This document shows, piece after piece, positions 45,299 through 57,186 of a stretch of 64,000 bases of DNA. Location of the stretch: positions 7,331,501 to 7,395,500 of the forward strand of contig JABWDB010000013.1 in assembly GCA_019614645.1 (NCBI GenBank). Direction: 5' to 3'. Under the pieces are notes generated by a model. That model did not search any database. It was given only the letters and a program-made list of their open reading frames with translations, and was not told the DNA's origin. The DNA comes from Stratiolaelaps scimitus (Eukaryota > Arthropoda > Arachnida > Mesostigmata > Laelapidae). Every line of letters starts with the position of its first letter. The stretch's first letter is position 1. The translations under genes and the position numbers were made by a program.

Positions 45299-45430
45299 TT
45301 AAACATACCGAACGTTTCTGTGCGTCAGCCATAGATCCCATGCAGTTTGAGATCTCACTAGATTAATATACTCTGTCATACAGTAGTACACACGTATTCT
45401 GTCCCCAGCTTATTAGCTGAACGCAGGTGA
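44540..45430. other. Spacer with two AT arrays
   Basis: No gene called. TA arrays lie at about 45227-45250 and 45267-45294, separated by attattttaccttttg. Confidence 0.5.
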
Positions 45431-45442
45431 ACTCAGCGCACC

Positions 45443-45554
45443 ATGAAGCGATCGCTGTCGAAGTCTGCTTTGTTGAGCATAATTCCTCGACCCGCCAACA
45501 TCACTATCAATATCTTTGTGGACACGAGCGAAGTGAAGTGTTTACGTCGACCAG
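45443..45554 (+). CDS. Candidate first coding exon
   Basis: The ATG has an ideal context (GCACCATGA). The frame reads MKRSLSKSALLSIIPRPANI, TINIFVDTSEVKCLRRP and meets CCAG before GTAAAA, a good donor, leaving one base. Without splicing the frame runs to TGA at 45682. The antisense frame (45433-45666) is also open. No family recognised. Confidence 0.36.
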
Positions 45555-46173
45555 GTAAAAGCAGTCGGCACCTGCACTTCTGCCAATGGAAACACATGTT
45601 AATTTGCTCCCCAAACACGCAGATTTCCATAGTCCTCGATGCATCACGCATACACCCAACATACATTAGGCATATATGCTGATCCTTTCTATGATTGGAT
45701 TATTATACATCCAGCAGGCATCCTGCGTCAAATGATAAATATCATTGTGTGCATGTTTGAGGAAAACTGAGTTTAACGGCATATGAATATCTGGGCGCGT
45801 GGACTGGTACAGCTCCTGTGGTACCGCGCGGGACCGACTCCCCTTCGGGTGGCGCGAAGCGATTACCTAAAATGACTTCTACTGAGCTGCTGATCCACGC
45901 CAGCCCCACCTCTTTCCGTTGGGGGCGAAATTAATTTTTCACTTAAGACTAATTGTCTCTTGGCATCTGCCAATGCTGGTTTGCGGCCGGCGCAATACAG
46001 AATTAGCGAGCGAAATGGCTCTCTGCCGCCTACGACCGTCCGCCCGCCGATGCGATTAGCTTCAATCCACAAAATGCCGAATGTGGCGTGTGCAAGATAT
46101 GCACGTTCCCTTAAACGTAAAGTTGTACGTGCACCTTAATTGATTTCACATGTGCCGCATTATTGAATTGGAT

Positions 46174-46288
46174 TATAGCTCATAAAAATAAGGACATATT
46201 TGTCACTGTTTTGTTTAAGGAGAGTATTATATACATACTCTCCTTAAACAAAACAGTCACAAATATATTTTTATTTTTATGAGCTATA
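46174..46288. mobile_element. Fold-back element 2 (54-bp arms, 7-base loop)
   Basis: Left arm 46174-46227 and right arm 46235-46288 are reverse complements at 50 of 54 positions, separated by TATATAC. The ends read TAGCTCATA and TATGAGCTA, sharing TAGCTCAT...ATGAGCTA with the element at 14038, and are again bounded by TA. A TA array (46282-46303) abuts the right end, consistent with insertion at a TA site in or next to a microsatellite. No coding capacity. Confidence 0.78.
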
Positions 46289-46304
46289 TATATATATATA
46301 TATT

Positions 46305-46562
46305 ATGTGTGTATGTGTGTGTGGCGCATTTAGAGAAAGTCGTGGAGGACAGGGTGTCAGGCCGAGGCATTGCCTCTTTGCACAGCGAGTGAAAGATACT
46401 AGAGAAGGGGAGAGGCTGCGCGCAATCTCCTCGGCGGGGGTCTGCCGACACAGGTTGGTCTGCGCCACCAAGGACAAGCTTGCGAAAAGCAGAGAGCCGC
46501 CTGCAGGGCGGCGTACTTTCGCAGTCAAGTCTGCTCCGCGCGCGACGATTTCGATTATATGA
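46305..46562 (+). CDS. Open frame next to fold-back element, doubtful exon
   Basis: After attgcctctttgcacag at 46384 the frame reads RVKDTREGERLRAISSAGVC, then RHRLVCATKDKLAKSREPPA and TFAVKSAPRATISII before TGA. Third positions are GC-rich. The antisense is equally open (46277-46528). Weak evidence only. Confidence 0.22.
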   Translation: MCVCVCGAFRESRGGQGVRPRHCLFAQRVKDTREGERLRAISSAGVCRHRLVCATKDKLAKSREPPAGRRTFAVKSAPRATISII

Positions 46563-46659
46563 TTTTGTCGTTTTCTAAAAAGAAAAAAACGTACACGTCA
46601 GTGTGCATTTCTAGCGGCGACGAAGATACCCCTCTCGCCCTCGTCCCCGCCTCTTGCAG

Positions 46660-46684
46660 GAATTATGTATTAAGTTCTAGCCAG
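46660..46684 (+). CDS. Candidate 25-base microexon
   Basis: A long C/T-rich tract (about 31 bases, ending ccccgcctcttgcag) forms one of the best acceptors in the window. Only 25 bases later CCAG is followed by GTAAAG, a good donor. Read with one leading base the segment is open (NYVLSSSQ). Microexons of this size exist in animal neuronal and muscle genes. The alternative is an acceptor whose true exon is longer and non-coding. Confidence 0.3.
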
Positions 46685-46689
46685 GTAAA

Positions 46690-47770
46690 GCCTGATTTGA
46701 AGCTTTGCCCGTTTATGGAACGTTTGTCTCGGTGAGGTGTTGCTATAAATAGAATTATATCTTCTTCGGTATGTATTGATGTTGTGCTTCAACGAAGACT
46801 CGCCATCAGCCGGGAAATATAATACGTATATGTTGAAACGTATCGAAACTTGTTGAATGTTGACTGCTTACCCCATTGAGAATGTTCGAGGTAGCAATTC
46901 GAAGCCAGCACAAAGGTTCGTTTTCTGTGGTGTTTCATGGACGATTCCACGAGGTTTATTCTCAAACTCTTTTCGAGTATTGTTATCAGGAATCTAAAAT
47001 GCAAGCAAGATAGCCTCATTTAGGTATATTGAGTTTGACCAGCACGGGAAGATGGAACTGTAAGCTTAAAGAACTGGTGTAACTTTAAAGTTGTACAACT
47101 TAATGTTTTCCTGATAAAATGAGGTATATATTATGAAGCTGTATACAACCAAAAATACATAACTCTACCGTTTGAGAACACCTCTTTGTTGCATATAGCC
47201 CAACGAGTCGGGGTTGAGTAAATAACTAAGAGTTCCTATAAAACCCATATATCACTATGATAATATCTTAGTTTAATATGACCTAAATATTGAACAGCGA
47301 TGAGCTAAAATATAATTAGTGACGACAACCGATTTTACTAAGCAAACAAACGTCATAATTTCTCAATAGTGAATCCATAGTGATTATTTGATTGATTGGT
47401 TATGTATTTTTTTATTATTAATTTGCAAAAAAAAAAAACTATTTACATACTAAGTGTTCATTTGCAAAACAAATCCAGAGGGTAATAATGTAGGGACACT
47501 AATTAATTTGAGACCGGCAAACCTCAATTAGCATCCTACCAGTTTGTCGTCTTCAGAGGCTTTTAAAGGGTAAGCGCTTTCACTATTTGGTATTTTCATT
47601 GTTTCAAAGTACACACGGTATTATCGGGATACACATTTACAGCAGGATAAACAAATGGACGGGTAGTGGCCTTCGAGAGCGTCAAATGTTTGGCTAGCCT
47701 CACGTAAGGGTTGCCTAACTCGACAAACATTGTCCATCTTAGTTTACCATGACACCTGAGCCTTTAGCGC
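46690..47770. other. AT-rich spacer
   Basis: No gene seen. Poly(A) of about 12 bases near 47427-47438. Confidence 0.5.
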
Positions 47771-47779
47771 GTTCGGAAG

Positions 47780-48060
47780 CGCGGTAAAGTGACAAGTAAC
47801 ACTCAACGCCTATTGAAACTCTCCCAACGGCTCGGTCACATAACCTAAAGTAAATTTCCCTCGCTGACTCACAGCCAACGTTTAACGTCCACGGTAGAAC
47901 TGCTTTGAGCAGTGCTTATCAGCCCGTTCGTCTGTCATACGACGGATCCCCTTTAAAATGTTAGTGTGCACGGTGGGGATCGAACCCGTGCGCCTACGTC
48001 CGCCTCCTTCCATTGCAAGGTAGGCGAATGCACGAATGCACCACCAGGTCACCCCGGGGG
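47780..48060 (-). mobile_element. tRNA-derived SINE-like element
   Basis: Read on the minus strand from 48058, the sequence has an A-box-like GACCTGGTGGTGCA and, after about 50 bases, GGGTTCGATCCCCACC, a perfect B box with pairing T stem. The anticodon arm is extended and imperfect, so this is not a functional tRNA. An unrelated body follows to about 47780. A segment of the body (47878-47955) resembles 57797-57853, which suggests a dispersed family. The 5' boundary is set at the tRNA-like head; the 3' end is not clear. Confidence 0.55.
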
Positions 48061-48078
48061 CTCAACTCGGCCATATTA

Positions 48079-48480
48079 TTATATCTGTCCTGTTTCATCT
48101 ATGCCCGTAAATACTCTCCCATAGCGACCCACTGCAATCTGGCCAATATGGCCCCCAAGATATAATACAGCCTCAATCGTCTGGCATCTGCCATAGCAAA
48201 GCTTTTGTTTTGCTTCATGGCAAAGTGATGCTCTAGAACACCCGAACCAGTGATCGCAGTACGAGCTCGTTGTTTCGACGAACTTTGTCAAACAAAAAAA
48301 TAAGGGGAAATGAATACCGCTAACCTTGTAACTCATGTGTGCCTCAAAAATGCTGAACTCTTTAATAGTATTTAATTTCAAGATAGACGTTTCCTTGCCA
48401 GAGAAAAATGACCCGTGCCAAATATAGCACTTACGCTTGCATTGCGGAAACGCCTTGCTTAAATAATGCTGATGATACAA
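48079..48480 (-). CDS. Open frame, unassigned
   Basis: A minus frame of 133 codons ends ...CQTIEAVLYLGGHIGQIAVG, RYGRVFTGIDETGQI. The 3' part is protein-like and the 5' part is rich in Phe, Cys, Lys and His. Length is within chance and there is no splice support. Confidence 0.18.
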   Translation of the reverse strand: MYHQHYLSKAFPQCKRKCYIWHGSFFSGKETSILKLNTIKEFSIFEAHMSYKVSGIHFPLFFCLTKFVETTSSYCDHWFGCSRASLCHEAKQKLCYGRCQTIEAVLYLGGHIGQIAVGRYGRVFTGIDETGQI

Positions 48481-48489
48481 AAACGATCC

Positions 48490-51400
48490 GAAGTCATGAA
48501 CTCCAGTAGACGAACTTCACCAGTCGCTGCGATGTACACAAGGTTACGTTGGTACTGTATTCGTTCATGGCTCTTTGATGCAATATACACCGTACGTATT
48601 CCCTGCATTCACATGAGTATGACTATACATAGTGTGTATAATAAAAAAAAATATATTTATATAGGTTTCGTTTATAAAGTCTAACAGTATGATGACACCG
48701 TGTCATCGTTAATAAACTGAATCAACACGATTACATATTGCACACAGCCGCCATTCCATTGACGATAATATGCCTCGTACAGCCGATGTTCTCGATGTAA
48801 AATGCACCAGAGCTGAGGAGGGCCAGCGGTTCCTGGCGGTGAACGAGCCTGCGTCAGCCTACAACGACCCGACGGGGGGGCGGAGCGAAATGGGTTGTAC
48901 AAAAGGCCTACTTCACATTTGGCCAGTTTCCAACTTGTTCATTTGCCGGCTTCCGGAGACGAATTTCAGAATGAACGAAACTGTTACGACTTGGACGGAT
49001 GTCGTCATGCGACGCTGCGCCGGCCGACACATGATGATGACAACATGTCTTTGACAAGAACAGCAGCAACAACAACAGCAACGCCGTGAACAACAACAAC
49101 CACAACAATAACAATAACAAACAGAATATGGGAGGGTCGACGCTGATATAGATGCTCACAGAGCGAGAAGGCCGCGCGGACAGACCCTACAGGACAATCC
49201 CATGTCCCATGTTCATCGGTTATATCTGGACGAACAAGAGTGTGATGTATGTACATGTCGAACGCGTGTAACCGCACGTGTGTGTGTGTTGCTGCCGTTC
49301 GTATCTCGGCGTTTGTCCTGTATCTTGACGCGAGAGCCCTGGCCGAGCACTTGTTGTTTAGCCGTGAGAGTTTCATGGCGACATAATACATGTTAATACG
49401 TTGGCAAATGTTACTTCACCCTTGTAAAACGCGGACGCAACAAAGTCTATCATAGAAAAACGCTGCTATGCTGTGCGCGTTATGCAATGATTCGAGATGG
49501 CGGAGAGTGCGTCAGAGAGGCGGAGGTCTGTGTCAGCCAAGACAGCTAGCGAGTTGCCCAGTTATTGTTGGTAGACCAAAACAGTGTGATAAAAAGTATT
49601 CATTCAATTCAACCAGTATGGATCCATTCGAACGTAAAAGGATAACTTTTAACTACAGCACATAGTAGCCATAGTCGTTGGTGTTATGTTGGCGAAACGA
49701 TTGAGCAAGTTGCGTACGGCCTAAGCGACGTAATTCGAGTGAGTGGATTTCAGCATATGATATAATTGTGTTCTCATATTGACACGGACAATTGACATTA
49801 TTCCGCGCCCATCTAGAACACAACAGCGTTCCGTAAGTCACAGTCGAAGATTGTAACACAAATCTCTGTAGCTTGATTTGCAGCTGAACAACCCAGGACC
49901 GTAGCTCGTGTCAATGAGAGATATTGACTGTATTCCTCCCTCGACCAGCTAACCAGTCCATAGCCTATGTCCCCATTCTCCACTTGTGTATTGATCTTAA
50001 TAGGGATACCCTCGGGCGAATGGTCTCCACGCGTTCTAACTAGGCAAGCGTAGCCTCTACGGCTCTTCATCCCCGTGCCCAAACTACCCGCGCAAACAGT
50101 AACCCGCACTCCGAGTCGGCCAACTCCTACCCCGTTTATAGGAAAAATCAAATATAGGTGGGGGCTGCTATTCCGTAATTAAGATCGCACGTAGAGATAC
50201 GACGTCGCACGTCACATGAATCGATCGTTGCTCTACAAGTGCCCGATCATGCATAGATCGTACGTGTACTCGATGTGGGTTGGACTACAATCGTCTGACA
50301 CTGTGCCGACGTCTCTAGTATACAGAATAATAGTATATTTGAGAAACATTTAGCTATATCACTAAATGTAGGTCATATAACGCGAACGGTTGCAAGTTCG
50401 ACTGCACTTCCTTATAAGGGAGAACATTTCGGCAAAGAATGATCTGTGCGACCAAACATGTGTGTGGTACCGATTTGATTCCGAAATTGCATCGGCAACT
50501 TGAGCTTAGACGAGCGGACACGCAAGACGGACGGGCGAGCTTTACTTTTTAATTTTCATTTGCCCGCAAACACGCACAGTGCACACTTTGACCATATGGG
50601 TATACCTCGAGTAACTTTTGTCCTATACTAAATACTCGATGCCAATGCAAGTTAGCAACGATAGCATACGAGCATAAATGAGCTCTGTCGATTGACCATA
50701 CTCAATATGTTTGTTCCTGCTTATCCAAGAGGATCCCCAAGGGAATACTCCGACGGAAGTGTGGTACATTCACATTGGCTGTCTGTCGACACCATTTGCC
50801 GCACGCTGAAGTCCACAACTATGTTCTTATATAATAACAAAGATTTAGCAACTGGTGCCATACAGCTATATTGTATGAGCTGTTGTATGTATAATACGCA
50901 TGCTGGTGGCTCACTTTGACCAAACATACATCACATACCAGCGTATCACTATTATTGCTAATGAGTTTCGTCGGATTCCTACAATAATTACCCGCCTCCG
51001 GCACTGCACGGCACACTCGACCTGATTACAACAAGGCATACTGACTGCAAATCAATGGAATGTGTCAAATCAATGATAATCCACCTCAATATCGATGAGG
51101 GCGAGCCTGATCTCGGCTTCAGCGACCTCAGCCGGGTCCGGAGAAACTGAACAGGTGTTCTATATCCAGAAGCTGAATCAGATCGAGTAGAGGGCGGATC
51201 GAGGCTCTACGTCGGGGCACTCTCGTATATTCCAATATGGCAATGTTGCCCATATATTGTAGTCTTTTGTTCGAGGGACGTCACTTCCTGCCGTCAGAGA
51301 TGGCGGCTAAGAGCGGCGCGTTCGACATCTATGTGTCTAGCCGATGTAGAGCCGGATGCCTGCCTGATTGTCTTAGGCGGGTGCTGACAGCAACAGTGGC

Positions 51401-51980
51401 TGCTGCCAGTAGTCCCTGGACGGTGAGAGGCTTCGAATGGAACATGTCCGGTGTGGGTTGGCGTCCAACGCCGCCCATACGGATGACTGAATTAGGCCGA
51501 ATAGGCAATGAGGAATGTACGCGTAATACTCATAATGATGATGGTTAGATCGAAGTATATACATGGCCCAATGATGAAATCAGCTTGAGTGGCACAGTTA
51601 TTCCGAGACCCGAGCTGATTGACACATCCAAAGAATGCCCTTCTTCTCAATCAAGAGGCTAGCGACCTCGCATTGTGTGGTACGGTGGATGATGTTGAAA
51701 ACTGGTGATGTTTCGATTGGCGAAAACAAGTGATGTACTTTCGGACCGATTGGTGATAGTGAAGTCTATGACATATCGAGGTTCTGTTTTATTGCACATA
51801 AATACTTGTCTAACCTGTGTTAAATTCGCGTCCATAGACAGCATATTCGAGAGAAACGATTGTGGTGTGACCAAACCAATGGAAAGATCCGTTTTAATTA
51901 TGACCCCTAATATTTATGTAAATAAACAAATTACCTCTATCAAGCTATAATATATTAAATATATTGCGGGGTTGTTATAG
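48490..51980. other. Spacer, no supported gene
   Basis: CAA/AAC-rich run at 49060-49110 and only short overlapping frames elsewhere. Nothing stands out as coding. Confidence 0.4.
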
Positions 51981-51985
51981 TTAAA

Positions 51986-52043
51986 GTTTTTTCGAGCTGA
52001 CCCTCAGCTCTTAACCTTTAGGTATACTATGAGGACCTGTCGG
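51986..52043 (-). repeat. SINE body fragment, inverse copy of 35572-35656
   Basis: The minus strand reads CTCATAGTATACCTAAAGG, then TTAAGAGCTGAG and GGTCAGCTCGAAAAAAC, matching the body and tail of the SINE at 35.4 kb apart from small changes and the absence of a 27-base segment. The tRNA-like head is missing, so this copy is 5'-truncated. A TA array at 52073-52106 lies nearby. Confidence 0.72.
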
Positions 52044-52049
52044 AGTTGT

Positions 52050-52070
52050 TGTAGTTGAACTACAGCTTGT

Positions 52071-52109
<39 letters not shown>

Positions 52110-54600
52110 CGTAATTTTGCGTCAGCGGTCTACAATAGTCAATAGTCGATTAGGATTGCTTAACCTAATTCTGCAGCGTGTATGGTTGAAGGGGCCGAAT
52201 CCCCTCCCCCAAGTTCGCCAGATAGATTCTAATGAAGCGAATATCTTATAAACGATAGGTTGGCAGGCTCGGTCGTCCGTGGTGAATACGTATCGATTTC
52301 CATGAAGGTGTGTGTGTGGCGGGTTTTGCATATTCAGTGTGATGATTAGTATGTACATTCAGTTGAAAGCGGCCCTCGGGTTTCGGAGCGCCGGCCGCCT
52401 CAGCCCTAAAGCGTATTCCGACTTGCGACTTGGCGCGGATAGCGCCAGCTTAGATATATATGTATGTGCTCCAAGATGCGGCCTCTAAGAGGAAGCCGCA
52501 TATATCTATCCATTGAGACTCCTTTCGACATCCTCGCTCCGCAGGTGTTGAATACTTCGGTGTGTATGGATGGACGACGATGGCCATTTTTGTACTTCCA
52601 ATGAAAAATATAACTCCACACATACTATCGTACGCAGCGTCGCTGTGCCGATGTATCTCTGCGTGTCTCAGAATGAGGCGGGTAGATTAGAACGACTCCA
52701 AGGGATGTACACAGCTCCACGGGGACGTCTTGCGCAACCGTCGACACTGGATGCACGTGTAAATTCGAATCACCCGAACGTTATTTTACAATGTAAGCAT
52801 TATTGATATTGGTTTGCAGTGGTGTTCGACAAACCCATATGATGAGCGCATAGGCCGATTGATGATTCAAACAGTGCATTATACACCTCGCCCAGGAGAT
52901 AATGTTGATAGCAAGATGACCTAATCGGCTTCAGCTTTCAATTCCAAATTCCCTATATTTCGTCTAGCTCTATCGCAGTGCTGCCGTATAACATGAGGTA
53001 AACTAACGTACTCACGAATAGTGTGTTCTACTCGCCGATTCTCATTACGCAATTCCATTGAAGTCGTCAGTCATGTCCGTGTTTCGCAGCCAGTATCTAC
53101 GAAAGCTTGCTGTGTTGATTTCTATTCCGCCAACGAACAGTGGAACGAACGGGTATATGTATAAACGCTTGCTTCCCTTAAGCCGGCATTTTCGCCTATC
53201 CACATTACACCACGTTCCCTGCCGACAGTGTGCAAAAGGTCGACCAACTCCCATAATGTATGTGCAGCCTTTAATAAGGCTGCACATATGTACATCAGTC
53301 GCCTCGGCTTCGTTGCCCACACGACTGATGATTATTATCCTGAAGCGTTATTAGGCCGTTATCTCACAGCGCTTCCTCGAGACACCAGCGCCTCTCTCGT
53401 ACTTCGATAGATTTGGCAGAATTTCGTGTCCTACCCACGAAGTTTATGTCCTCCTTCAGCCGATCCGAGTGTATGTGTGTGTCTGTGTGCGGAGAATTTA
53501 AGGAAGATAGACGATGAGCTCTTCAAAGCCGCCCGCCCCGAACAATACACCACGAGGCTGCTGCCCCCTCGGCGGCGGCGCCGCCGACGCTCGGCGTGAG
53601 CGACCGACCCGACCACTATCGCACTAATTAGAACAGATGACACCGCAGCGTTCGTAAGAAAACAGTGTACACTGGGTGTAAAGGTTGACTGTGACTCGAG
53701 CTAGTTCGAGCTAACTGGACACAATAGAGCGGGGGAAAAAAGGCAGGTTTGTGCCAAATATAACCTGTACGGAAGTTGTGCCATATGCAGCCGGCCAGCG
53801 TTATGCTCTTATATTCGAGTTATTATAATCGATGTAACGGGGCCACTGGTAAGGCTAGCGCAGAGTGGCAGTGACAGAGAGGAGACGACACAGCCTACAC
53901 CGCAATGCAGCAGGGTGACGGCAGCTGGATGAACTACGAGTCAGTCACAAGAGTTTTTTGAACATTCGTCGATTGCGAGTGGTTTTGGAGCAGTTACGCA
54001 CGCCGTTGTTACAACGCTAAAATGAAGCAACTGGTACGATTTGACCGCATTCGTGCGTCGACCAATGGCGAAGACTACCTCCAGCTGCCAATTTACGTGT
54101 TTAATTCTCATATTCAGTTCCTCGCTTGTACAGGTCTAGTTCCTCCTTGGTCTCTCTCTCGCTCTTTCTGAGACATATCTGATTGTCGCTAAGTCTGTCT
54201 CTCTGTTGCTCTGTGTGTGTGTATGCAAACGGTGTGTGTCTCTACCAGGCATGCATATTTAATGACTAGCGCGAGTCCGTAAATAATTTAAACTACGTAA
54301 AACGCACAATTAGCATTACATGCCCATAGTGGGGCAGTATGTGAAAGTGGACTGCCAGCGGGGGTATTCTCAATAAGCTCGCAGTACATTAATAACGTGC
54401 CGTTTATCATGTGTATTTCAGGTGAGCCATGTTCAGATGGACGAATGAACTCCGTCTGAACTTGCCGTCTGTCTGGCGATAACTTGCGGGCAATGGCTAA
54501 GATGAGCCAATCTGTCTCCAGTCCAACTGTGTGGGTCACACAAACACACGCTCATATGCATACGTGTATACACCCGTACATGTTCCGTAAGCACACCCGC
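52050..54600. other. Spacer with microsatellites and a small hairpin
   Basis: TA array at 52073-52106. A perfect 13-bp stem with TAAT loop at 53259-53288. A GGCGGC palindromic run near 53568-53590. CT/GT runs at 54150-54240. No gene called. Confidence 0.4.
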
Positions 54601-54621
54601 TAGCCTCACGAGCAGTGAGCG

Positions 54622-54700
54622 GCGGTGGTGGTGCAGTGGTGAGCTTAGATAGTGTCGAACGACATACTTACATAGACCGGATAGAAGGTTCGACACACAG
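54622..54700 (+). repeat. tRNA-like SINE-head remnant
   Basis: GGTGGTGCAGTGGTGAGC resembles an A box region and, about 45 bases on, GGTTCGACACA resembles a degenerate B box. Stems do not fold well. It may be a decayed head of a SINE family in this genome; chance remains possible. Confidence 0.28.
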
Positions 54701-54709
54701 AGTGCTATT

Positions 54710-55500
54710 ATGGTAGGGGTAACAGTTGAGATAGCAACAGCAGCAGACGCGGTAAGAAGTGCAACAACGACACTGCGTCGTACCGCATCACCAGACGTTG
54801 TCCGATCTATGTACGGCTCCATTTGCAATGTACACGTGGAGACTGACTGACGCATAAACAAGTATATGTTGCGATTGCTGGTTAGACGGCGGCGGGGCCA
54901 AGGGAACTCTTCTTATACCATTAAGATCTACTTATACCATTTATTATCACATATACATACTTGGCAAAAAAAGATGGTCGCGGAGACCAGTGGCGTGGAT
55001 AGGGGGCTGAGAGCATCCAGGGAATGATCGCGGGTCCAACACCGCGGCCCGCGGATGAGAATGTTTAACGGGCTGCGAACATCTGAAATAGAAGTCCGAA
55101 AAGGTAATGATACAATCGAACTGAGGATTGTAACGCACAGAATACACTCACATTTCAAGAAGACACGAGGTCGGGCATGACATTATGACGAAATGTGCGT
55201 CAACCACGTAGAGGGATGTCGAAGACAGAAAATAGATGCTGGCTGTTGTGGCTGATTCTCTCTCTCTCTCTCTCTCTCCCTGTGTCTCTTATCTCTGTCG
55301 CATCTACGCTATAAAACAGATTACGTGTGGCCTTGTCATGCTGTAACTTACGAAAGGCGTAGCTCTTTATCTCGCGTCGGATTCCGTCGTCTATAATAGT
55401 TACCACAATTCAAATACGTCATAGAAGGTATAAACCGGGCAACAGTGAACGACCTCTGCGCTGCACAGCGTCTTTGATCGTGAAACTGTCACCGCGTCAT
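54710..55500. other. Spacer with (TC)n
   Basis: A TC array at about 55254-55279 ends in an acceptor-like ctataaaacag at 55319, but the frames after it are short. No gene called. Confidence 0.35.
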
Positions 55501-55525
55501 GCGGTGCCGTCAACAAATAATCAAG

Positions 55526-55684
55526 ATGGCTGAGTTTGCCAAGCAGAGATGCCGAAGCTTATTAAATAATCCGTTCGTGCACAGGGCCACGAATCAGGCG
55601 GTGATAGGAACGCTTCGCTCCATCGAGAACAACACCGAGATCCCGTTGTCTCACCACGCGAACATTACTACATTCATTGCGTAA
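55526..55684 (+). CDS. Candidate small ORF or first exon
   Basis: The ATG has a strong context (CAAGATGG). The 52-residue frame reads MAEFAKQRCRSLLNNPFVHR, ATNQAVIGTLRSIENNTEIP and LSHHANITTFIA before TAA. Codon choice and composition look coding; there are no repeats. An upstream in-frame ATG at 55499 exists with weaker support. It could be a small protein or a first exon with an unseen donor. No family recognised. Confidence 0.36.
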   Translation: MAEFAKQRCRSLLNNPFVHRATNQAVIGTLRSIENNTEIPLSHHANITTFIA

Positions 55685-55689
55685 CCTGC

Positions 55690-57050
55690 AACGAAACGGT
55701 TAAAGGAAACATCAATGCGCGCTATTGGAAATGGTTATTTTCTGCTTTAGAGGGAAAAAAAAGAAGCGCTCTCCTTGAAGAAATAAGCTGTACCTTCTCA
55801 TTGTATCATGTCAGCTTTGTGTATATCAGCAAGCTATTTGCTCTCTCTCTCTCTCTCCACGATCATAATAACCGATTCGGCCCTCGCGCAGCCACAGTGA
55901 GTGAGAGAACACACACACTTGAAAGCTGGATGCGTATTTCAATGGGAGAAAGAGTTTTGGAAAAGCAAAAAAATAGCAGCGAGTGTACACAGATGTGGTA
56001 AGCCAGTGTCGCTAGGATAAGAGGGACTCCACTCTGAAGGGACACTCTAGAGTCATTACGAGTACCCACTGAGCGGGTCGTCTCCCGAGGAGAAATAAAA
56101 CGCCCTGCACAAAAGTGCGCTTCGGCTGTCTCTTCGTTTGCGGCAGCCGCTCAGTTCGTCCTGCCTGTCTCGGTCTTCGTTGTCCGCGGTGACGCAAGCA
56201 ATTCCCGTTCTTAGAAAGGTTAGCAAATTTGCTCATTCGATGCTTTTGCTGGTGGCGTTAACTGAAGTATCTGCAACAAACCCTGCCCTGACGGCTGTCG
56301 CTACAATTTGTCCACACACTCGCCTCGCAACTTCTCCGGGTCTAGACAGCGATATTCTCCGTTGAGCAGCCCATTGGCGGTTTCCAGCCTTTGTACGATC
56401 GAATCTCCTCTTTCGATTGTCCTGATAAGTGGCGGAATTTGTTTTGTCAATAGATCGACCACAATGTGATATTTTCACAATGCCTAGCCGGGGTACTATG
56501 TTCATATCTCTATGACAATGCCGCATAACATGCTGCATGCCTAGTCGTTCTTGATTCCGCTTGAAATTATCGAGGTGCTAGGCTATCCGGAAGTCGTATG
56601 ATATTATCGATTGTGGAAGAGAGAGAGAGGGAGAGAGAGAGATACATACGACTAAAAGATAGACCTCATCCGGAGAGACCGCTGTAAGGTATAAAACGGG
56701 GACACCATTGTGCGAGAATAGCCATTGCATCGTTATATTGAGCTGACGTCGTTCTGTTGTGTTGGAACAGTCTTCGACCGTCAATGATACCTTGTCAATT
56801 GCTAGTGATCTCTATCCATTGGCAGCGGTTGCCGGTACAGATCGTAACAGCCAAATACACATATTAGCAAAACCATGAAAATGACGGCGCTCGACAGACA
56901 GAAACGTGCTGTCAGCATCGTTTTTGGGATTCGTAAAGTCCAAAAACGATTTAGAAAAAGAGTGAGCTGTGTTTTTGCCATCCAAACAGCGGCTCTCGAC
57001 CACATGTATAGTATTTGCTAAGTAGATTCGTGAAGTAATGTTGCATAAAC
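55690..57050. other. Spacer, no supported gene
   Basis: CT run at about 55841-55857 and GA run at 56618-56641. Frames at 56138-56538 on both strands overlap and are not called. Confidence 0.35.
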
Positions 57051-57054
57051 GACC

Positions 57055-57186
57055 ATGAAAGCATTCCGGGAATTACGGGAAAAAGCTTGGGTTACATGTC
57101 CTTACTTGGAGAACGGAGTCGAAGTCGCACTGCGCTCGCTCGTCCTTCGATACCCGATATCTTTCATCAGGGCACATCGCGTTTGA
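57055..57186 (+). CDS. Candidate short ORF
   Basis: The ATG at 57055 has a good context (ACGACCATGA). The 43-residue frame reads MKAFRELREKAWVTCPYLEN and GVEVALRSLVLRYPISFIRA to TGA. The alternating pattern of charged and hydrophobic residues is protein-like. Another plus frame (57087-57272) overlaps. Too short for a firm call. Confidence 0.22.
   Translation: MKAFRELREKAWVTCPYLENGVEVALRSLVLRYPISFIRAHRV

Noticed and set aside
47960..48060. Functional tRNA gene on the minus strand
   Set aside because: Boxes are good but the anticodon arm is over-long and mispaired.
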